Positions 1-10,062 of a stretch of DNA of 64,000 nt are shown here, piece after piece. Every line of letters begins with the position of its first letter. Position 1 is the stretch's first letter. The notes below the pieces were generated by a model. It made no database searches, had not been told where the DNA came from, and worked only from the letters and a program-made list of their open reading frames with translations. This DNA is from Nemophila menziesii (taxonomy: Eukaryota; Streptophyta; Magnoliopsida; Boraginales; Hydrophyllaceae): NCBI GenBank assembly GCA_029959085.1, contig JARWIR010000047.1, positions 4,526,001 to 4,590,000 of the forward strand, given 5' to 3'. The translations under genes and the position numbers were made by a program.

Positions 1-110
1 GTGTATATATATCACCACCAGCACCACCCTTATATCTTAGGGTGTATATATATCACCACCACCACCCTTATATCTCTGCAGGTTTCTTAGGGTATATATA
101 TTTCTTAGTT
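1..110. repeat. Short direct repeats with (CAC)n core
   Basis: Two to three imperfect copies of a roughly 40-bp unit: TTAGGGTGTATATATATC followed by a run of CAC triplets and CCTTATATC. The same motif recurs once at 11388-11425. Simple-sequence DNA; no coding signal. Confidence 0.6.
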
Positions 111-116
111 AATTAA

Positions 117-775
117 TCATAGGATTGATATAATTGTAGGAAAGACCATCATCTCCAAAAATCTCAACTCATTTTGAAGTATAATATATGAAACTTTATA
201 GCGAATATTATATTCATAACTGCCTTTTTTATGGCATACAATATCTATTAGCGTTATGGACAATTTAGCTTTAACGTCATCGAAGATGACTCTGAAAGAT
301 AATAGATCGTTACTCATAGGATTCTCCGACACACAAAAAGTGTGATAATTGAATAAGCCTTTGACATAAAGGCTCTCATCAATATTCTCGGTTTACTCAT
401 ATACTTACCAAGCACACCGTGCAGTTTTCTTCTTTTTATAGTAAACACACACCCTGGAACTTTTATTATGACAAAAGTCAAAACAATAACAAGATGCACA
501 TGTATTCTCTGCGAAAGCGCATATGATTTTTTCACACTAGTTGATTACAAACAAGTTCATCAAATAAATCTAAAGTACTTGAATATCCCGTGTAGGGAGA
601 AGATGTACAAACTTAAAAACTAAGGCCAATAAAATGTGATTTGCAAATCGGATTCACTGGTGTGCTCAACTAACCAGGTAATATTATCAAAATATGCCTT
701 AGTAACCAGTATACTTTTACAACGAGTATCATAAGAATAACAATATTGTACAATTTCATTACTAAAATCTGGACA
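117..775 (-). pseudogene. Gene M, copy 0 (unidentified minus-strand gene, three exon remnants)
   Basis: The identity of this gene is unknown. Three coding-like blocks recur in the other copies in the window. In transcription order they are: about 775-655 (contains QYCYSYDTRCKSILVTK), about 560-409 (contains a CASC motif and, about 16 residues on, a CVYY-like motif), and 325-117 (contains MSNDLLSFRVIFDDVKAKL). The middle exon ends in a good donor, GTAAGT (complement at 403-408). The 83-bp intron ends in GTCGG here but in TCAG in the array A copies, so the acceptor is damaged. The Cys pattern followed by a beta-rich stretch faintly recalls the zinc-ribbon OB fold of replication protein A, but I cannot confirm that. 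It lies head to head with the HIRIP3-like gene across a spacer. Confidence 0.45.
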
Positions 776-1691
776 TCTTTCAATTACAAAATTCTTGATA
801 GTAGCAAATATACAGTGATATTCTAGGGGATTGAAATTATCATGATCATCGTTATGAATACTACCAACACTGTAAATATATTGACAATAAAAAAATTAAA
901 CCGCGAGCAAAAGAAAAATTACCAATGAATGATAAGCTAACATATCACCTATAAACAAACAAAATGGTAATAGATAAAAATGTTAAAACTAATAAAAATA
1001 ATATGTTAGCGTTAAAAATTCAATTTGGTTTAAAAATACCCGCCAAACTGAAATAAGGTACTTAACCTAACATTATAGATTTTATGAGATAAAAATATAC
1101 TTAATACACTTTGAAGACGTAATTAAAGATTAAGATTAAATCAGAATATATGACATACGAAAAAAAGAAGCATAAACTATTAAAATACTTAATTGAGTAA
1201 AAAAAAGATAAACTCCTTACTATATACTACAATATAGGAAATAATATGTATGATCAATAAATTTTTTTTTGAGTAACAATTCAATTGTTAATGTACAAAA
1301 CAATGGTTTCTTATAACACTACATTGATGATTATATTCATAAATCAATTATGTACAAGTTACTAACAATGCCAGAGTGATATAATACTTGAAAAAAGGAT
1401 TCGAAGGATTTGATCGCTGAAGAATTTTTGTATTAATTATGTAGCTATTGAATTTAAATTTAGAATTTAGATAAAAAAATCACGCATAATTTAATGAAGA
1501 TAATTATATGATCAAAACTCTAGTTTATTCATCACTGTAACTCAAGTGATAAGGAAAAATATGAAGTTCAACAACTATTATTTTATTGAAGTTACTTTTA
1601 CAAATGATATAATAACCAATGATAGAGATATCAAGTTAATTTAAGAAAAAAATTTAAGAGAGTTATGAGTAACTTAACAACTGAATATGAG
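776..1691. other. AT-rich spacer between gene M and the HIRIP3-like pseudogene, first part
   Basis: No ORF or RNA gene recognised. Nearly the whole stretch is re-found, diverged, in array A and in B4, so it belongs to the duplicated block. If gene M and the HIRIP3-like gene were once functional, this divergent spacer would have held both promoters; I could not pick out a convincing promoter. Confidence 0.5.
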
Positions 1692-1979
1692 CAAATTCGT
1701 TTTTAGGCTACATATGTCAAAATGACTATTTCTAGTCCAAAGATATTCTAAAATATTATTTGGAATATCTTTGACTACACCATCCAAAAATAATTGTTTT
1801 AGCCTAAAATTGGTTATTTTGAAACATTTATATTTAATAGACACACGCAAGTCATATTATAAAATTATTTATTTTTTGATCGGGTTAGTAAAATGGTATA
1901 AAAATGACCATCGTGAATATATTTGGCCAAAAAATGATCATTTAGAATGTTTGGCCTAGAAAACATAAAACAAAATTTG
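1692..1979. mobile_element. MITE-like element with imperfect terminal inverted repeats, copy 0
   Basis: About 290 bp, starting CAAATTCG..TAGGCT and ending in the inverse pattern (..GGCCTAG..CAAAATTTG). The ends also share inverted GGCCAAA..ATTCTAAATGATCA segments. It is non-coding. A degenerate palindrome lies at 1739-1773. Homologues are in B4 and A1-A4 at the same relative position, so it inserted before the duplications. I cannot define a target-site duplication. Confidence 0.45.
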
Positions 1980-3177
1980 TTTATCATGAAACATACCCAT
2001 GTTTGAAAAATAATTAAATCCAATATTTGATAATCATACACCAATTATATTAATACACATACCATATGTTTTAAACATACAAAATAAATAACTAATTAAT
2101 CTAGCGACATGTGTTTTTGTTAATAATTACTGGATGTGACGTGAATATTGGACCATCCAACGTTGGATGAAAGTTTTAACCCAATGTTTATATCATGCAG
2201 AAACTAATTAGAGGAACTACCTAATTAATTTATTAATTTTGACCAACCAATATTGGAATTTTGTCTTACCCTGTCTTTAAATACATATAAATGATCATTA
2301 AAATTAACTTTACTTTTTGATGGACTACCGAGCCCAAATAATAAGGTAGCCCACCAATTGGTATTTTCTTAAGAACAAAACATAAACTCGTTTATTTAAG
2401 AACGAAAAATTAAATATTTTAGTATAAACTACTATATAAAATTTAAAGGTACTATTGAACAAATAAATTAATACTTTAGAAATAAAAATTTTATATTATA
2501 AATTTTTCAGATCTACCTTCCTCAAATCGAATCCTTCCAGCTTCAGCATTAAGTGAAGGTGTTGAATCCTTCTCTATCTTCGGTGACATCACTTCAATTA
2601 CCGATAAACATTATATGTATAGTTAAACACTTTATTCAGTTTTAAATATTATATGTACCGAATTCTATTTCTTTTAGATATATCCGATTAGATTAAATAT
2701 ATAAATATTGAAGTGAAAAAATATAATTTACCTAATTAGATTAATTTTTAAATATGTGAGTATATGTTAATTCAATTTTTGAAATTATTATATACATATG
2801 CAAGTTTAATTTTTTTTCTTTATAATTAAAAAATAAATCTAATAAAATACTATTTTAATAATAACTTGATAATTCTCAGATTTAATTTTGAAACTTAATG
2901 TATTATTTATTGATAATTTTAATATATATTTTTGTGTTTTTTCACAGATTTATTATAGCATCGAGATTCCTATCAATAATAAACATAATTATCAACAAAA
3001 TAAGGAATTCGATTGTTGATCATGCTATTTCACACAACTATCAACAATTCATAATTGTTTCGTGGTAAGATCTAATTACTGAATTACATTAGATAGGTTA
3101 TATTAGTGTTTCGTTTGAAGGGAATATGTATTACTTGATTAAAAGATTGACTATCTAATTATTTTCTTGATTAAAAG
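1980..3177. other. Spacer, second part, with candidate minus-strand exon
   Basis: AT-rich and shared with all other units. At 2603-2510 (minus) a reading frame starting near EVMSPKIEKDSTPSLNAEA corresponds to a better-kept version at 28200-28097. A segment at about 2947-3063 is bounded by TTTTTTCACAG and GGTAAGATC, as a plus-strand exon would be, and is conserved in every copy, but its frames carry stops. At about 3150-3177 the sequence jumps directly into HIRIP3-like exon 6, so exons 1-5 are deleted in this copy. Confidence 0.4.
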
Positions 3178-3279
3178 CTTGAAGATCTCTTGATTAATGA
3201 GTTAGAGGAGAATTTATCAAGAGAGGGCCTCTCCAAAAATCCTTCTAAAAAAGGTATCATTATGTAAAAATCTGATATA

Positions 3280-3530
3280 TGTTATGAATAAATTGTTTAA
3301 TAAGGTGGATGTCCAAAGGCCAAAGGTTTTCCAAAGGCAAGTGAGGGGTATTCCTTTCCCTATAAATAGAATACATTTTCATTGTAATATAGTTCATGAT
3401 TTTGGAATACAAGAATAATATAATTCTCTCTTTATCTTCTTCTTCTTCTTCTTCTTCTTTAGTTTATAATCTTATTACTCTCTCCATATTTATCCCTCTA
3501 GTTTAACTTATATTATTCTAGTTTATAACA
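3280..3530 (+). repeat. 5' LTR (251 bp)
   Basis: Begins TGTTATGAATAAATTG and ends TTATAACA. Contains a TATA box (TATAAATA at 3361) and eight TCT triplets. It is followed at 3531 by CGTTATCAGCACGAG, the spot where the minus-strand primer site should be; it loosely resembles the initiator-Met site TGGTATCAGAGC. Confidence 0.88.
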
Positions 3531-3760
3531 CGTTATCAGCACGAGTCTCTACCGATCGAATCAAGAAAGAATATTTCCAGGTATGCTTTATATTGTTCTA
3601 TTTTATATATACTATATATATTTCTTTTCACATAGAAAATAAGAGAGTGTATTATAAGGACTTTCCATTGCAACCGATAAATATTACATGGACTTCCATT
3701 GCATCCTATACAATACGATTATACTATTCAAGCAGATAATTGGGTTATCACTTTAGAAAA
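3531..3760 (+). other. Leader after 5' LTR with primer-binding region
   Basis: Starts CGTTATCAGCACGAG. A short repeat (GGACTTCCATTGCA / GGACTTTCCATTGCA) occurs twice around 3659-3705. CCAGGTATGCT near 3578 could be a splice donor. No ORF. Confidence 0.5.
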
Positions 3761-4240
3761 AATAGAGGCCTGAAGCCTATATGTAAATATAATTTTTGAA
3801 TGGCTTGAAAATAAAATGAGATGTATTTCTAGAATTGAAGTCTACAATGCCCAAAGCATGGAAAAATAATCGTATAGGCCTGAAGCCTAAATTTTATATT
3901 ATATGCCTGAAGCCTAGGAAATAAATTATATGCCCGAAGCATAAAAAAAAAAATCTGAAAACTAACGCTATAAAGGCCGGAATTTATAGGTACGGAGCCT
4001 AAAACAAAATTCTATATGCTAGAAGCATATACTGAAATTTAAAGGCCTGAAGCCTATATGTATTTTTCAGAAAGCATAAGGCTAATTATTAATTTTAAAG
4101 GGCTCGAACCCTTAATAAAATTCAAAACCCCGAAACCATAAAAATTAATGGTGTAGACTAAAAGTCTCAATTTCGATTAATATAGATGATGCTATATGTA
4201 GATTTATTTATCATCTCAAAATTAAAAAAGAAAATAGAAT

Positions 4241-4322
4241 TGGTATAACTTTGAGAGTTATAGGGGTTTTGAACTTGAGACTTCTAGATAGTAGAGTATT
4301 TGGGTATAACCGCTAGGCTATA
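4241..4322 (-). other. tRNA-like (SINE-head-like) segment inside the LTR element
   Basis: On the minus strand TAGCCTAGCGGTTATACC resembles a Pol III A box. Forty bases on, AAGTTCAAAACCCC resembles a B box. There is no full cloverleaf. It may be a captured tRNA-derived segment or chance. Confidence 0.3.
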
Positions 4323-5030
4323 GATTTATTTTGTCTTATAATAGAAATTTTTGAACAAAATACTCTACAATTCTACATTTTGTTATATATTATTCACATT
4401 CTACAATTTATAGGCCCGAAGCCTGAATAGAAATTTATATTATCGGAAGCATATACCAAAAATTATAGGCCCGAAACCTAGAACTCTATTTATATGCCAA
4501 AAGTATATAACAAATTTTATATGCCGGAAACCTATCACAAATTTTATATGCCAGAAAAATAAAATAAATCTCATAGGCTTGAAGCCTTGAATACAATTTA
4601 TATGCATGAAGCATTAAAGAAAAATTTATTGAAAGGCTTGAAGCCTAGATCAAATTTTAAAGGTTTGAAACCTAATCAATTTTGTTATAATTTGCACAAA
4701 AGAATTGAGGAATGCAAATTAACTTCTAAAGAAAAAAAAATGATCATTCATCTCATGAAGAGAACTTTATTGAATATAAACCGGAAGTATAAGAGGAACT
4801 ATATAGGCACGAAGCATACAACAATTTTTAAATGTTTGTAGGATTAAATTTCAGCGGTTCGAAATCTAAAAGAATTGCAAAGACTTGAAGTCTTAATTCA
4901 AATTAATGGGTTTAAGGAAAACGATTGTAAAACGATTGTATATGATAAAAAAAACTCATATGGATATTTAAGAATTGTATTGTGCTATATGTAACACAAT
5001 GATTTCATTCATAAAAGAAATACATAAAAT

Positions 5031-5102
5031 TGGGGGAAGATGACAGAGGTTTCGAACCTGCAACCTCCTTTATGAATGTTTATAGTGTTACCATTTGGAC
5101 AA
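5031..5102 (-). other. Second tRNA-like segment inside the LTR element
   Basis: The minus strand contains CCAAATGGTAACAC and, downstream, GCAGGTTCGAAACCTC, which matches the Pol III B-box consensus GGTTCGAANCC. The B-box match is also one of the short stem-loops of the array (AGGT/TTCGA/ACCT), so the resemblance may be coincidental. Confidence 0.3.
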
Positions 5103-7652
5103 TTTAATAATTTGTTAGTAAATTGGACAAAAACAAATGTTAGTACAATTTCAGGTACTACTAAATTAAGTGAGGATTTTAAACGGGCAAATGTAATATA
5201 ATCGAGTGGAACAAATATACGTTTGCTTGTATCAAATCACGCTTATACTCCTGAAGTAGCTATAGCGCGAATAAAAGTTTTACAAAATATTATGAGATTG
5301 TTTGTCTCGTAAGAACAAAGTAATGAATTATTGATATAATCATATTTTGTGTTCCATTTACATAATACTATTCCCTGAAGTGATTAGAATTAAATTCCCT
5401 AAACGAATGCAATAACTTCCAAATGCGTATCAAAATAAACATTGTGGTGACAAAATTTGATTGAACAAAATCACATTCTCTGGCTCAAAACAATTCCATG
5501 TAGTGGATGGAATTGCATTCCTTGTAACGATTGTTGAATTTTTCAATATCTTTGAAAATTGATATGAAAACATAACTAGTAGGGTTAAATACAATTAAAT
5601 ATTGTAAATTATTCATTATAGTGAATAAAACTACATTTCCTGAAGAAAATGCTACGTCTTTTAATGTGTATCGAAATCAGCGTGGTGGTGATCATAACTC
5701 TACCTGAGGTTGAAAATCATGATAGTGTTTTAGAGTTTGCTTTGCTGATATGTTTTCCTAAAGTATATATAATTTATATATATGATTGTTTTTATTAGAA
5801 TGGCTGTTTAAGAAAAAAAAATGAGGTAAGGACAACAAGATTTATCGTGAAAAAAAAAAGGATTAGATGCAAAACATACTAAAAAAGGACGAGGTTAATT
5901 ATTTCATGAGAATGCAAAGGAAAAATAAGATATCGTCGCTATACTTCTATACTTCAAGGTTACATAATTATTCTCCAGAAGTAGATATTATTGTAGCTAG
6001 AAGTATTTTGTTAAAAAAAAAAAGGATAATGGTAAGACCTTTTACAGATTTCATGTCATGAAAATACTCTTGAAGTAGTAATATCGTAAGTAGAGTTTTA
6101 TCCCAATATTAAGGTTTAACATTACATTCTCTTGTAAACTATAACATTTCATTCCTCGAAGTGAATGGAGTTGTATTCCTTGAAGTGAATGTAACCGTTT
6201 TCATAATCTAAATAAATAGACGTATGGATGACAAAACAAGTGTGTTAGTGTTGTATTCCTTGACTAGAAATTATTCCTAGAAGATAATATGATCACATTC
6301 TCTGAAGCAAATTCATCATTTCCAGCTTATATTACATTGACCCGGTAATGGAAATAATTGAGTGATTTAAATACTGTTTTTTCCTAGCTAAAAACCATTC
6401 ATTGAAGTGAATGGAAGTGCGTTTCTGGAAGAAAATGCAATGTTTTTCAATGTGTCTGGAATAGACATCTTGGTGACCCAAACTCTTGACGAGGTTAAGG
6501 TAAGAAAAAAAATCCTTACCACCAGAAGTGGAATAAATAAGGAACCTGAAAGTAAAAGGTCGATAAGCCATCATGAAATGGTAAGCATGAATATTATCGA
6601 TAAAGTGGAATTATATAGTGTTTGCGTACTCATGGAATACTAAGACATTTTGTTGATCTAATTAAAGGTTTTTGGATGCTCAAAAGTTATGTTACCTTGT
6701 GGTACAAAATTGGAAAATTATGTTAAAAGTAAATCCCGAAGAAATTTACTAAATTTAAAGGATAATATCCAAAATTAGTATTTTGTATAAGCCACAAGTG
6801 TCCGTAACAATGTATATCTTTTGCATTATTTACTAAAAGTCTCACCAGAAGTGTGTATGAAAATAAAATATGTTATTTCTTTGGGGTTATATATATACAG
6901 ATTCAAGCAGTTGAAACGCTCATTATGCAAAAGAAAAGATGTCATAATCCAAAGAACTTTGTATTATTACAAGACTGACTTGGTAACCTAGTGCAGTAAT
7001 GATATGTCGAATAATAGATTACTTACTTGGTATCTACTTAAAAGAACCAGAAGATTCATTTTACCAAGTGACTACCCCCTTATTAGGGGGAGAGACAAGT
7101 CAACCTGAAGTTGCGTAACATATAGACGAGGCAACTTGAAGTTGCATGATGTATGGTAGAATACAATTTATTATATCATTTATATCCACAACTAAAGAAT
7201 AGGAACTTGAAGTTAAAAGGAACTCTATTTGAAAAGTATTGCAAATAATATACCTAATACATTCGCAAGTAGAATATATTCAAAATCCCAGAATATGTTG
7301 TAAACGCTCCAACATAGATTACTGTCTCATATAGACACATAAAAAAAAAATATTCCAGCGAATGTATCAAACCAACGCATGAAGCGTGTTAAACCTGTAA
7401 TGCATATAACCAACACATGAAGTGTGGTAAGCCTGTCGATTTAAAGTATACCATGCCCCAAAGAAGAAAATCTCATGAGTAAATGATAAAATGGTAAATA
7501 TTATGTGCACTCCACGCGACACGACAGGAATTATTAAGTCAACTAATGTTGGCACATGAATTGATCTTAAAGGAAGTAATGGCCATTGAAGAACCTAGGT
7601 ACCTAAATACGAGAAAAGTTATGTAGAATCTGTTAGAATAGTTTATGGGATT

Positions 7653-7829
7653 AATATATTTTCATTTAATATAGCGCTTAAAATAAATAATAAGGATCCT
7701 AAACCAAAAAGTGGTAATATATGTCGACTACAATAGAAAGTGTAATAGTGAATTTTGAAATCTAAAACACTACTTGTATCACGAAGGTTCCTGCAGAAAC
7801 CTAGATTTAACTATGAGGAGACGTCCTCA
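7653..7829 (+). pseudogene. Eroded Ty1/copia reverse transcriptase fragment
   Basis: NIFSFNIALKINNKDPKPKS (7653-7712) followed in another frame by FLQKPRFNYEETSS (7788-7829). These recall the copia segment that ends in DPEPKS and the downstream QRPGIDYEETYSP motif at the start of the RT domain. Stops and frame changes make it non-functional. Confidence 0.55.
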
Positions 7830-8164
7830 TTCTTATGTTATCGATACAGTGTAGTGATTATTAGATGAATATTAAAGTTTTTGATAAACAAAATAGGTGC
7901 TAGAAGCATGACATGTGCCCAAACAAGAAAGGTGTTTGAAAGCACAACAAGTGCCTGAAGCACGATAGGTACTTGAAGTACTTAGAGCGTTTAAATATGA
8001 AATGATCGAATATTGAGAAGTTCCAGAAATTTAAAAGTTCCTAGAGTATAAAAGTTCTTGAAGAACGTAATTTATTTAAATCTAAAGAGAAAAGTGTATG
8101 AATTATGAAAGGATACTCTGTAATTGTTCTCATAATGAAAAGAATGTGATATTTGCGTATTGTA

Positions 8165-9113
8165 CTCTTTTTCCTTCACTAAGGTTTTTTTCCCACTGGG
8201 TTTTTCCTAGTAAGGTTTTAACGAGGCATGCAAATATTCATTGTCATAGGAAGTATAAACTCTTTTATTGATCAAGAAAATGATATTACTATCACTAAAT
8301 ACCCTCAAGTAAAAATCCAGAAGATTTACTAATTAAAGTTTTATTAATGACGACATCAAGGTACAAATGTATTAGGAAATATGTAATGTCGTAATGAGGG
8401 GGAGAATATATTGAAATTGTTTATTTTTTTCCTTCACCACGGTTTTTCCCATTGGGTTTTCCTGGTAAGGTTTTAACAAGACAAACTGTATACGTGTCAT
8501 AACCCCCAAGGATTCGTGTACTCTTTTTCCTTCATCAAGTTTTGTCCCAATGGGTTTTCTTGATAAGGTTTTAATGAGGCATATATTTCATTGAATATCC
8601 AAGGGGGAGTGGAATGAAATATTTATTAAGTGGATGATTCAACATACCAAAAGAAAGTGTGGTTATCTTCAACAAGAATATAGTGATGGTATTTATGAGG
8701 ATATTATTGCTTGTACCACAAATAATTAGAATAATTGCATCAAAGGAGACAAAACAAAACATATTTCATCAAAGTCTCCTACACACACGAGTTACAGAAG
8801 AATGTGGATATTGACACTCGACGAACAGAATCACGCAATATTTTCCTGATGAAATCATTGTCAACCACAATATTCAAGAAGTAGGTCCACAATATTGAAA
8901 TACGACAACTCAGAGATCTCTTGCCAACATCAGGGGGAGTGTAAACAAGACTGTACTCTTTTCCCTTCGTCCAAGTTTTGTCCTAAAGGGTTTTCTTGGC
9001 AAGGTTTTAACGAGGCAGCGTTTCAAGATGATTAGTTCTATCTATATGTACTCTTTTCCCTTCGACCAAGTTTTTATCCCACAGGGTTTTTCTTGGCAAG
9101 GTTTTAACGAGGC
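8165..9113 (+). repeat. Five spaced copies of a ~65-bp motif upstream of the 3' LTR
   Basis: Copies at about 8163-8227, 8427-8484, 8518-8583, 8953-9016 and 9049-9114. Each reads CTCTTTTTCCTTC..., then a CCCANNGGGTTTT core, then AAGGTTTTAACGAGGCA, with small changes. Copia elements often carry such repeats in the 3' untranslated part before the purine tract. Confidence 0.7.
8733..8941 (+). pseudogene. Eroded Ty1/copia RNase H C-terminus
   Basis: NCIKGDKTKHISSK (8733-8774), THELQKNVDIDTRRTES (8783-8833) and IEIRQLRDLLPTSGGV (8894-8941) follow the order of the copia RNase H end (IKGDRTKHI..; THELQKNGDI..; GMRRLRDL..). They sit in different frames with stops between them. This supports derivation of the element from an autonomous copia. 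Confidence 0.65.
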
Positions 9114-9146
9114 ATATTTTCTAATGGATGGACATCCAAGGGGGAG

Positions 9147-9398
9147 TGTTATGAATAAATTGTTTAATAAGGTGGATGTCCAAAGGCCAAAGGTTTTCCA
9201 AAGGCAAGTGAAGGGTCATTCCTTTCCCTATAAATAGAATACATTTTCATTGTAATATAGTTCATGATTTTGGAATACAAGAATAATATAATTCTCTCTT
9301 TATCTTCTTCTTCTTCTTCTTCTTCTTTAGTTTATAATCTTATTACTCTCTCCATATTTATCCCTCTAGTTTAACTTATATTATTCTAGTTTATAACA
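9147..9398 (+). repeat. 3' LTR (252 bp)
   Basis: Same sequence as the 5' LTR apart from one G/A change and one inserted C at about 9216-9220. Preceded by the purine tract, ends TTATAACA. Confidence 0.88.
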
Positions 9399-10062
9399 AT
9401 ATAGATTTATATATAATTTAACATTCTTTGTGAGTTAATGTGATTTTCGGCTGTTTTCAGAGATTAATGAGGTTAAAAAAAGAAAGGAAACATAGAAAGA
9501 GCTTGAAGGGATCGATTTAGGTAATATTGTCTGGAGTTCTCGCAGAAGGACATATGTTTCAACTAGTTATATGGCTCCTCCAAAACCAAAAGCTCGTGCT
9601 AAAGAAGAAGATGATGATAAATATATTATGAAGAATGTGAATGATGATAATGATGAAGAAGATGATGATAACGATGAAGAAGATGAGGATTCTGATAAGA
9701 AAGTGTCAAAGGAAAAGGAAGAAATAAATAAGATACGAAAGAAGAAGAAAAAGAAAAAGAAGCGAAAGAAGAAGAGAAAGAAAAAGATGAAGCTAAAGAG
9801 GAAAGAGAAGAAGAAGTAGATGAAGAGGATTAAAGTGAAAGTGAAAGTGAAAGTCAGAGTGAAGAAGAATATAATGAAGGTATGTTGACAATCTTATTGT
9901 AACGAAGGTTTTATGACTTTGCTTATAATCTTATTAAATCACAAAAATCACCTAAAGAATGTTTGAACTATGATCATAGATTATTTGTTATAGTACATGA
10001 CACATGATTTTATATCTTTATTCTTTGTTGTAGATGATGAAGATGAGGAGGACAGTGACTAA

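Larger units (their letters stand above)
3766..8327 (+). repeat. Dispersed array of short hairpins with NNGAA loops
   Basis: More than 25 short perfect stems (4-7 bp) flank a loop that nearly always reads NNGAA and is usually closed by C-G. Examples: AGGC/CTGAA/GCCT (3766, 4043), ATATGC/TAGAA/GCATAT (4014), AGGT/TTGAA/ACCT (4661), AAGAC/TTGAA/GTCTT (4880), CCAC/CAGAA/GTGG (6519), GCAAC/TTGAA/GTTGC (7131), ACGC/ATGAA/GCGT (7375), GTGC/CTGAA/GCAC (7951), GTAC/TTGAA/GTAC (7969), GTTC/TTGAA/GAAC (8054), AAATC/CAGAA/GATTT (8313). Spacing is about 30 bp in 3766-4673 and looser afterwards. The function is unknown. Confidence 0.75.
3280..9398 (+). mobile_element. Young non-autonomous Ty1/copia-derived LTR retrotransposon, 6.1 kb
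   Basis: Complete structure: 5' LTR (3280-3530), priming-site region directly after it, internal region, purine tract AAGGGGGAG (9138-9146), 3' LTR (9147-9398) and a 5-bp target duplication. The LTRs differ by one substitution and one 1-bp indel, so insertion was recent. The internal region has no long ORF. Only eroded pol peptides remain: a reverse-transcriptase stretch near 7653-7829 and RNase H C-terminal stretches near 8733-8941. It therefore probably moved using enzymes of another element. The internal region also carries a dense set of short hairpins (3766-8327) and five copies of a roughly 65-bp motif near the 3' end. Confidence 0.85.
3275..9403. repeat. 5-bp target-site duplication ATATA flanking the LTR element
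   Basis: ATATA at 3275-3279 and again at 9399-9403 directly abut the LTR ends. Removing the element and one ATATA restores TCTGATATAGATTTATA, the sequence found in the uninterrupted paralogue near 15992. Confidence 0.9.
3178..10062 (+). pseudogene. HIRIP3/CHZ-type histone chaperone-like pseudogene, copy 1, split by an LTR element
   Basis: Exons seen: exon 6 (3178-3253, 5' truncated, encoding [19 protein letters not shown]), exon 7 (9461-9879) and exon 8 (10034-10062, encoding DDEDEEDSD then TAA). Exon 7 holds the family-like motif ELEGIDLGNIVWSSRRR followed by a proline/lysine linker and a long acidic tail. In related plant proteins (Arabidopsis At4g08310 / At1g44780 type, by memory) this C-terminal part is the CHZ/histone-binding region of a nuclear H2A-H2B chaperone. 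The acidic tail has a frameshift and a TAA before SESESESQSEEEYNEG. Exons 1-5 are missing. The intron between exons 6 and 7 is interrupted by the 3280-9398 retrotransposon. Not functional as it stands. Confidence 0.6.

Noticed and set aside
1..60. TTAGGGT suggesting a telomere repeat
   Set aside because: A single occurrence per longer microrepeat, with no TTTAGGG array.
3766..4673. CRISPR-like regular repeats at ~30-bp spacing
   Set aside because: Repeats are imperfect with variable stems, no uniform spacers, and the context is a plant retrotransposon.
7367..7555. Minus-strand 62-codon ORF and other short ORFs within the LTR element
   Set aside because: No recognisable motif, overlap with the hairpin array, and lengths expected by chance.
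5636..8066. TTCNNGAA words resembling heat-shock elements
   Set aside because: They are the TTC-stem members of the hairpin family; other members have the same loop with unrelated stems, so the heat-shock match is incidental.
9571..9819. Lysine-rich C-terminus of a plus-strand ORF
   Set aside because: It is an out-of-frame reading of the acidic tail; the next frame gives the family-like EEE..SESES..EEYNEG sequence.
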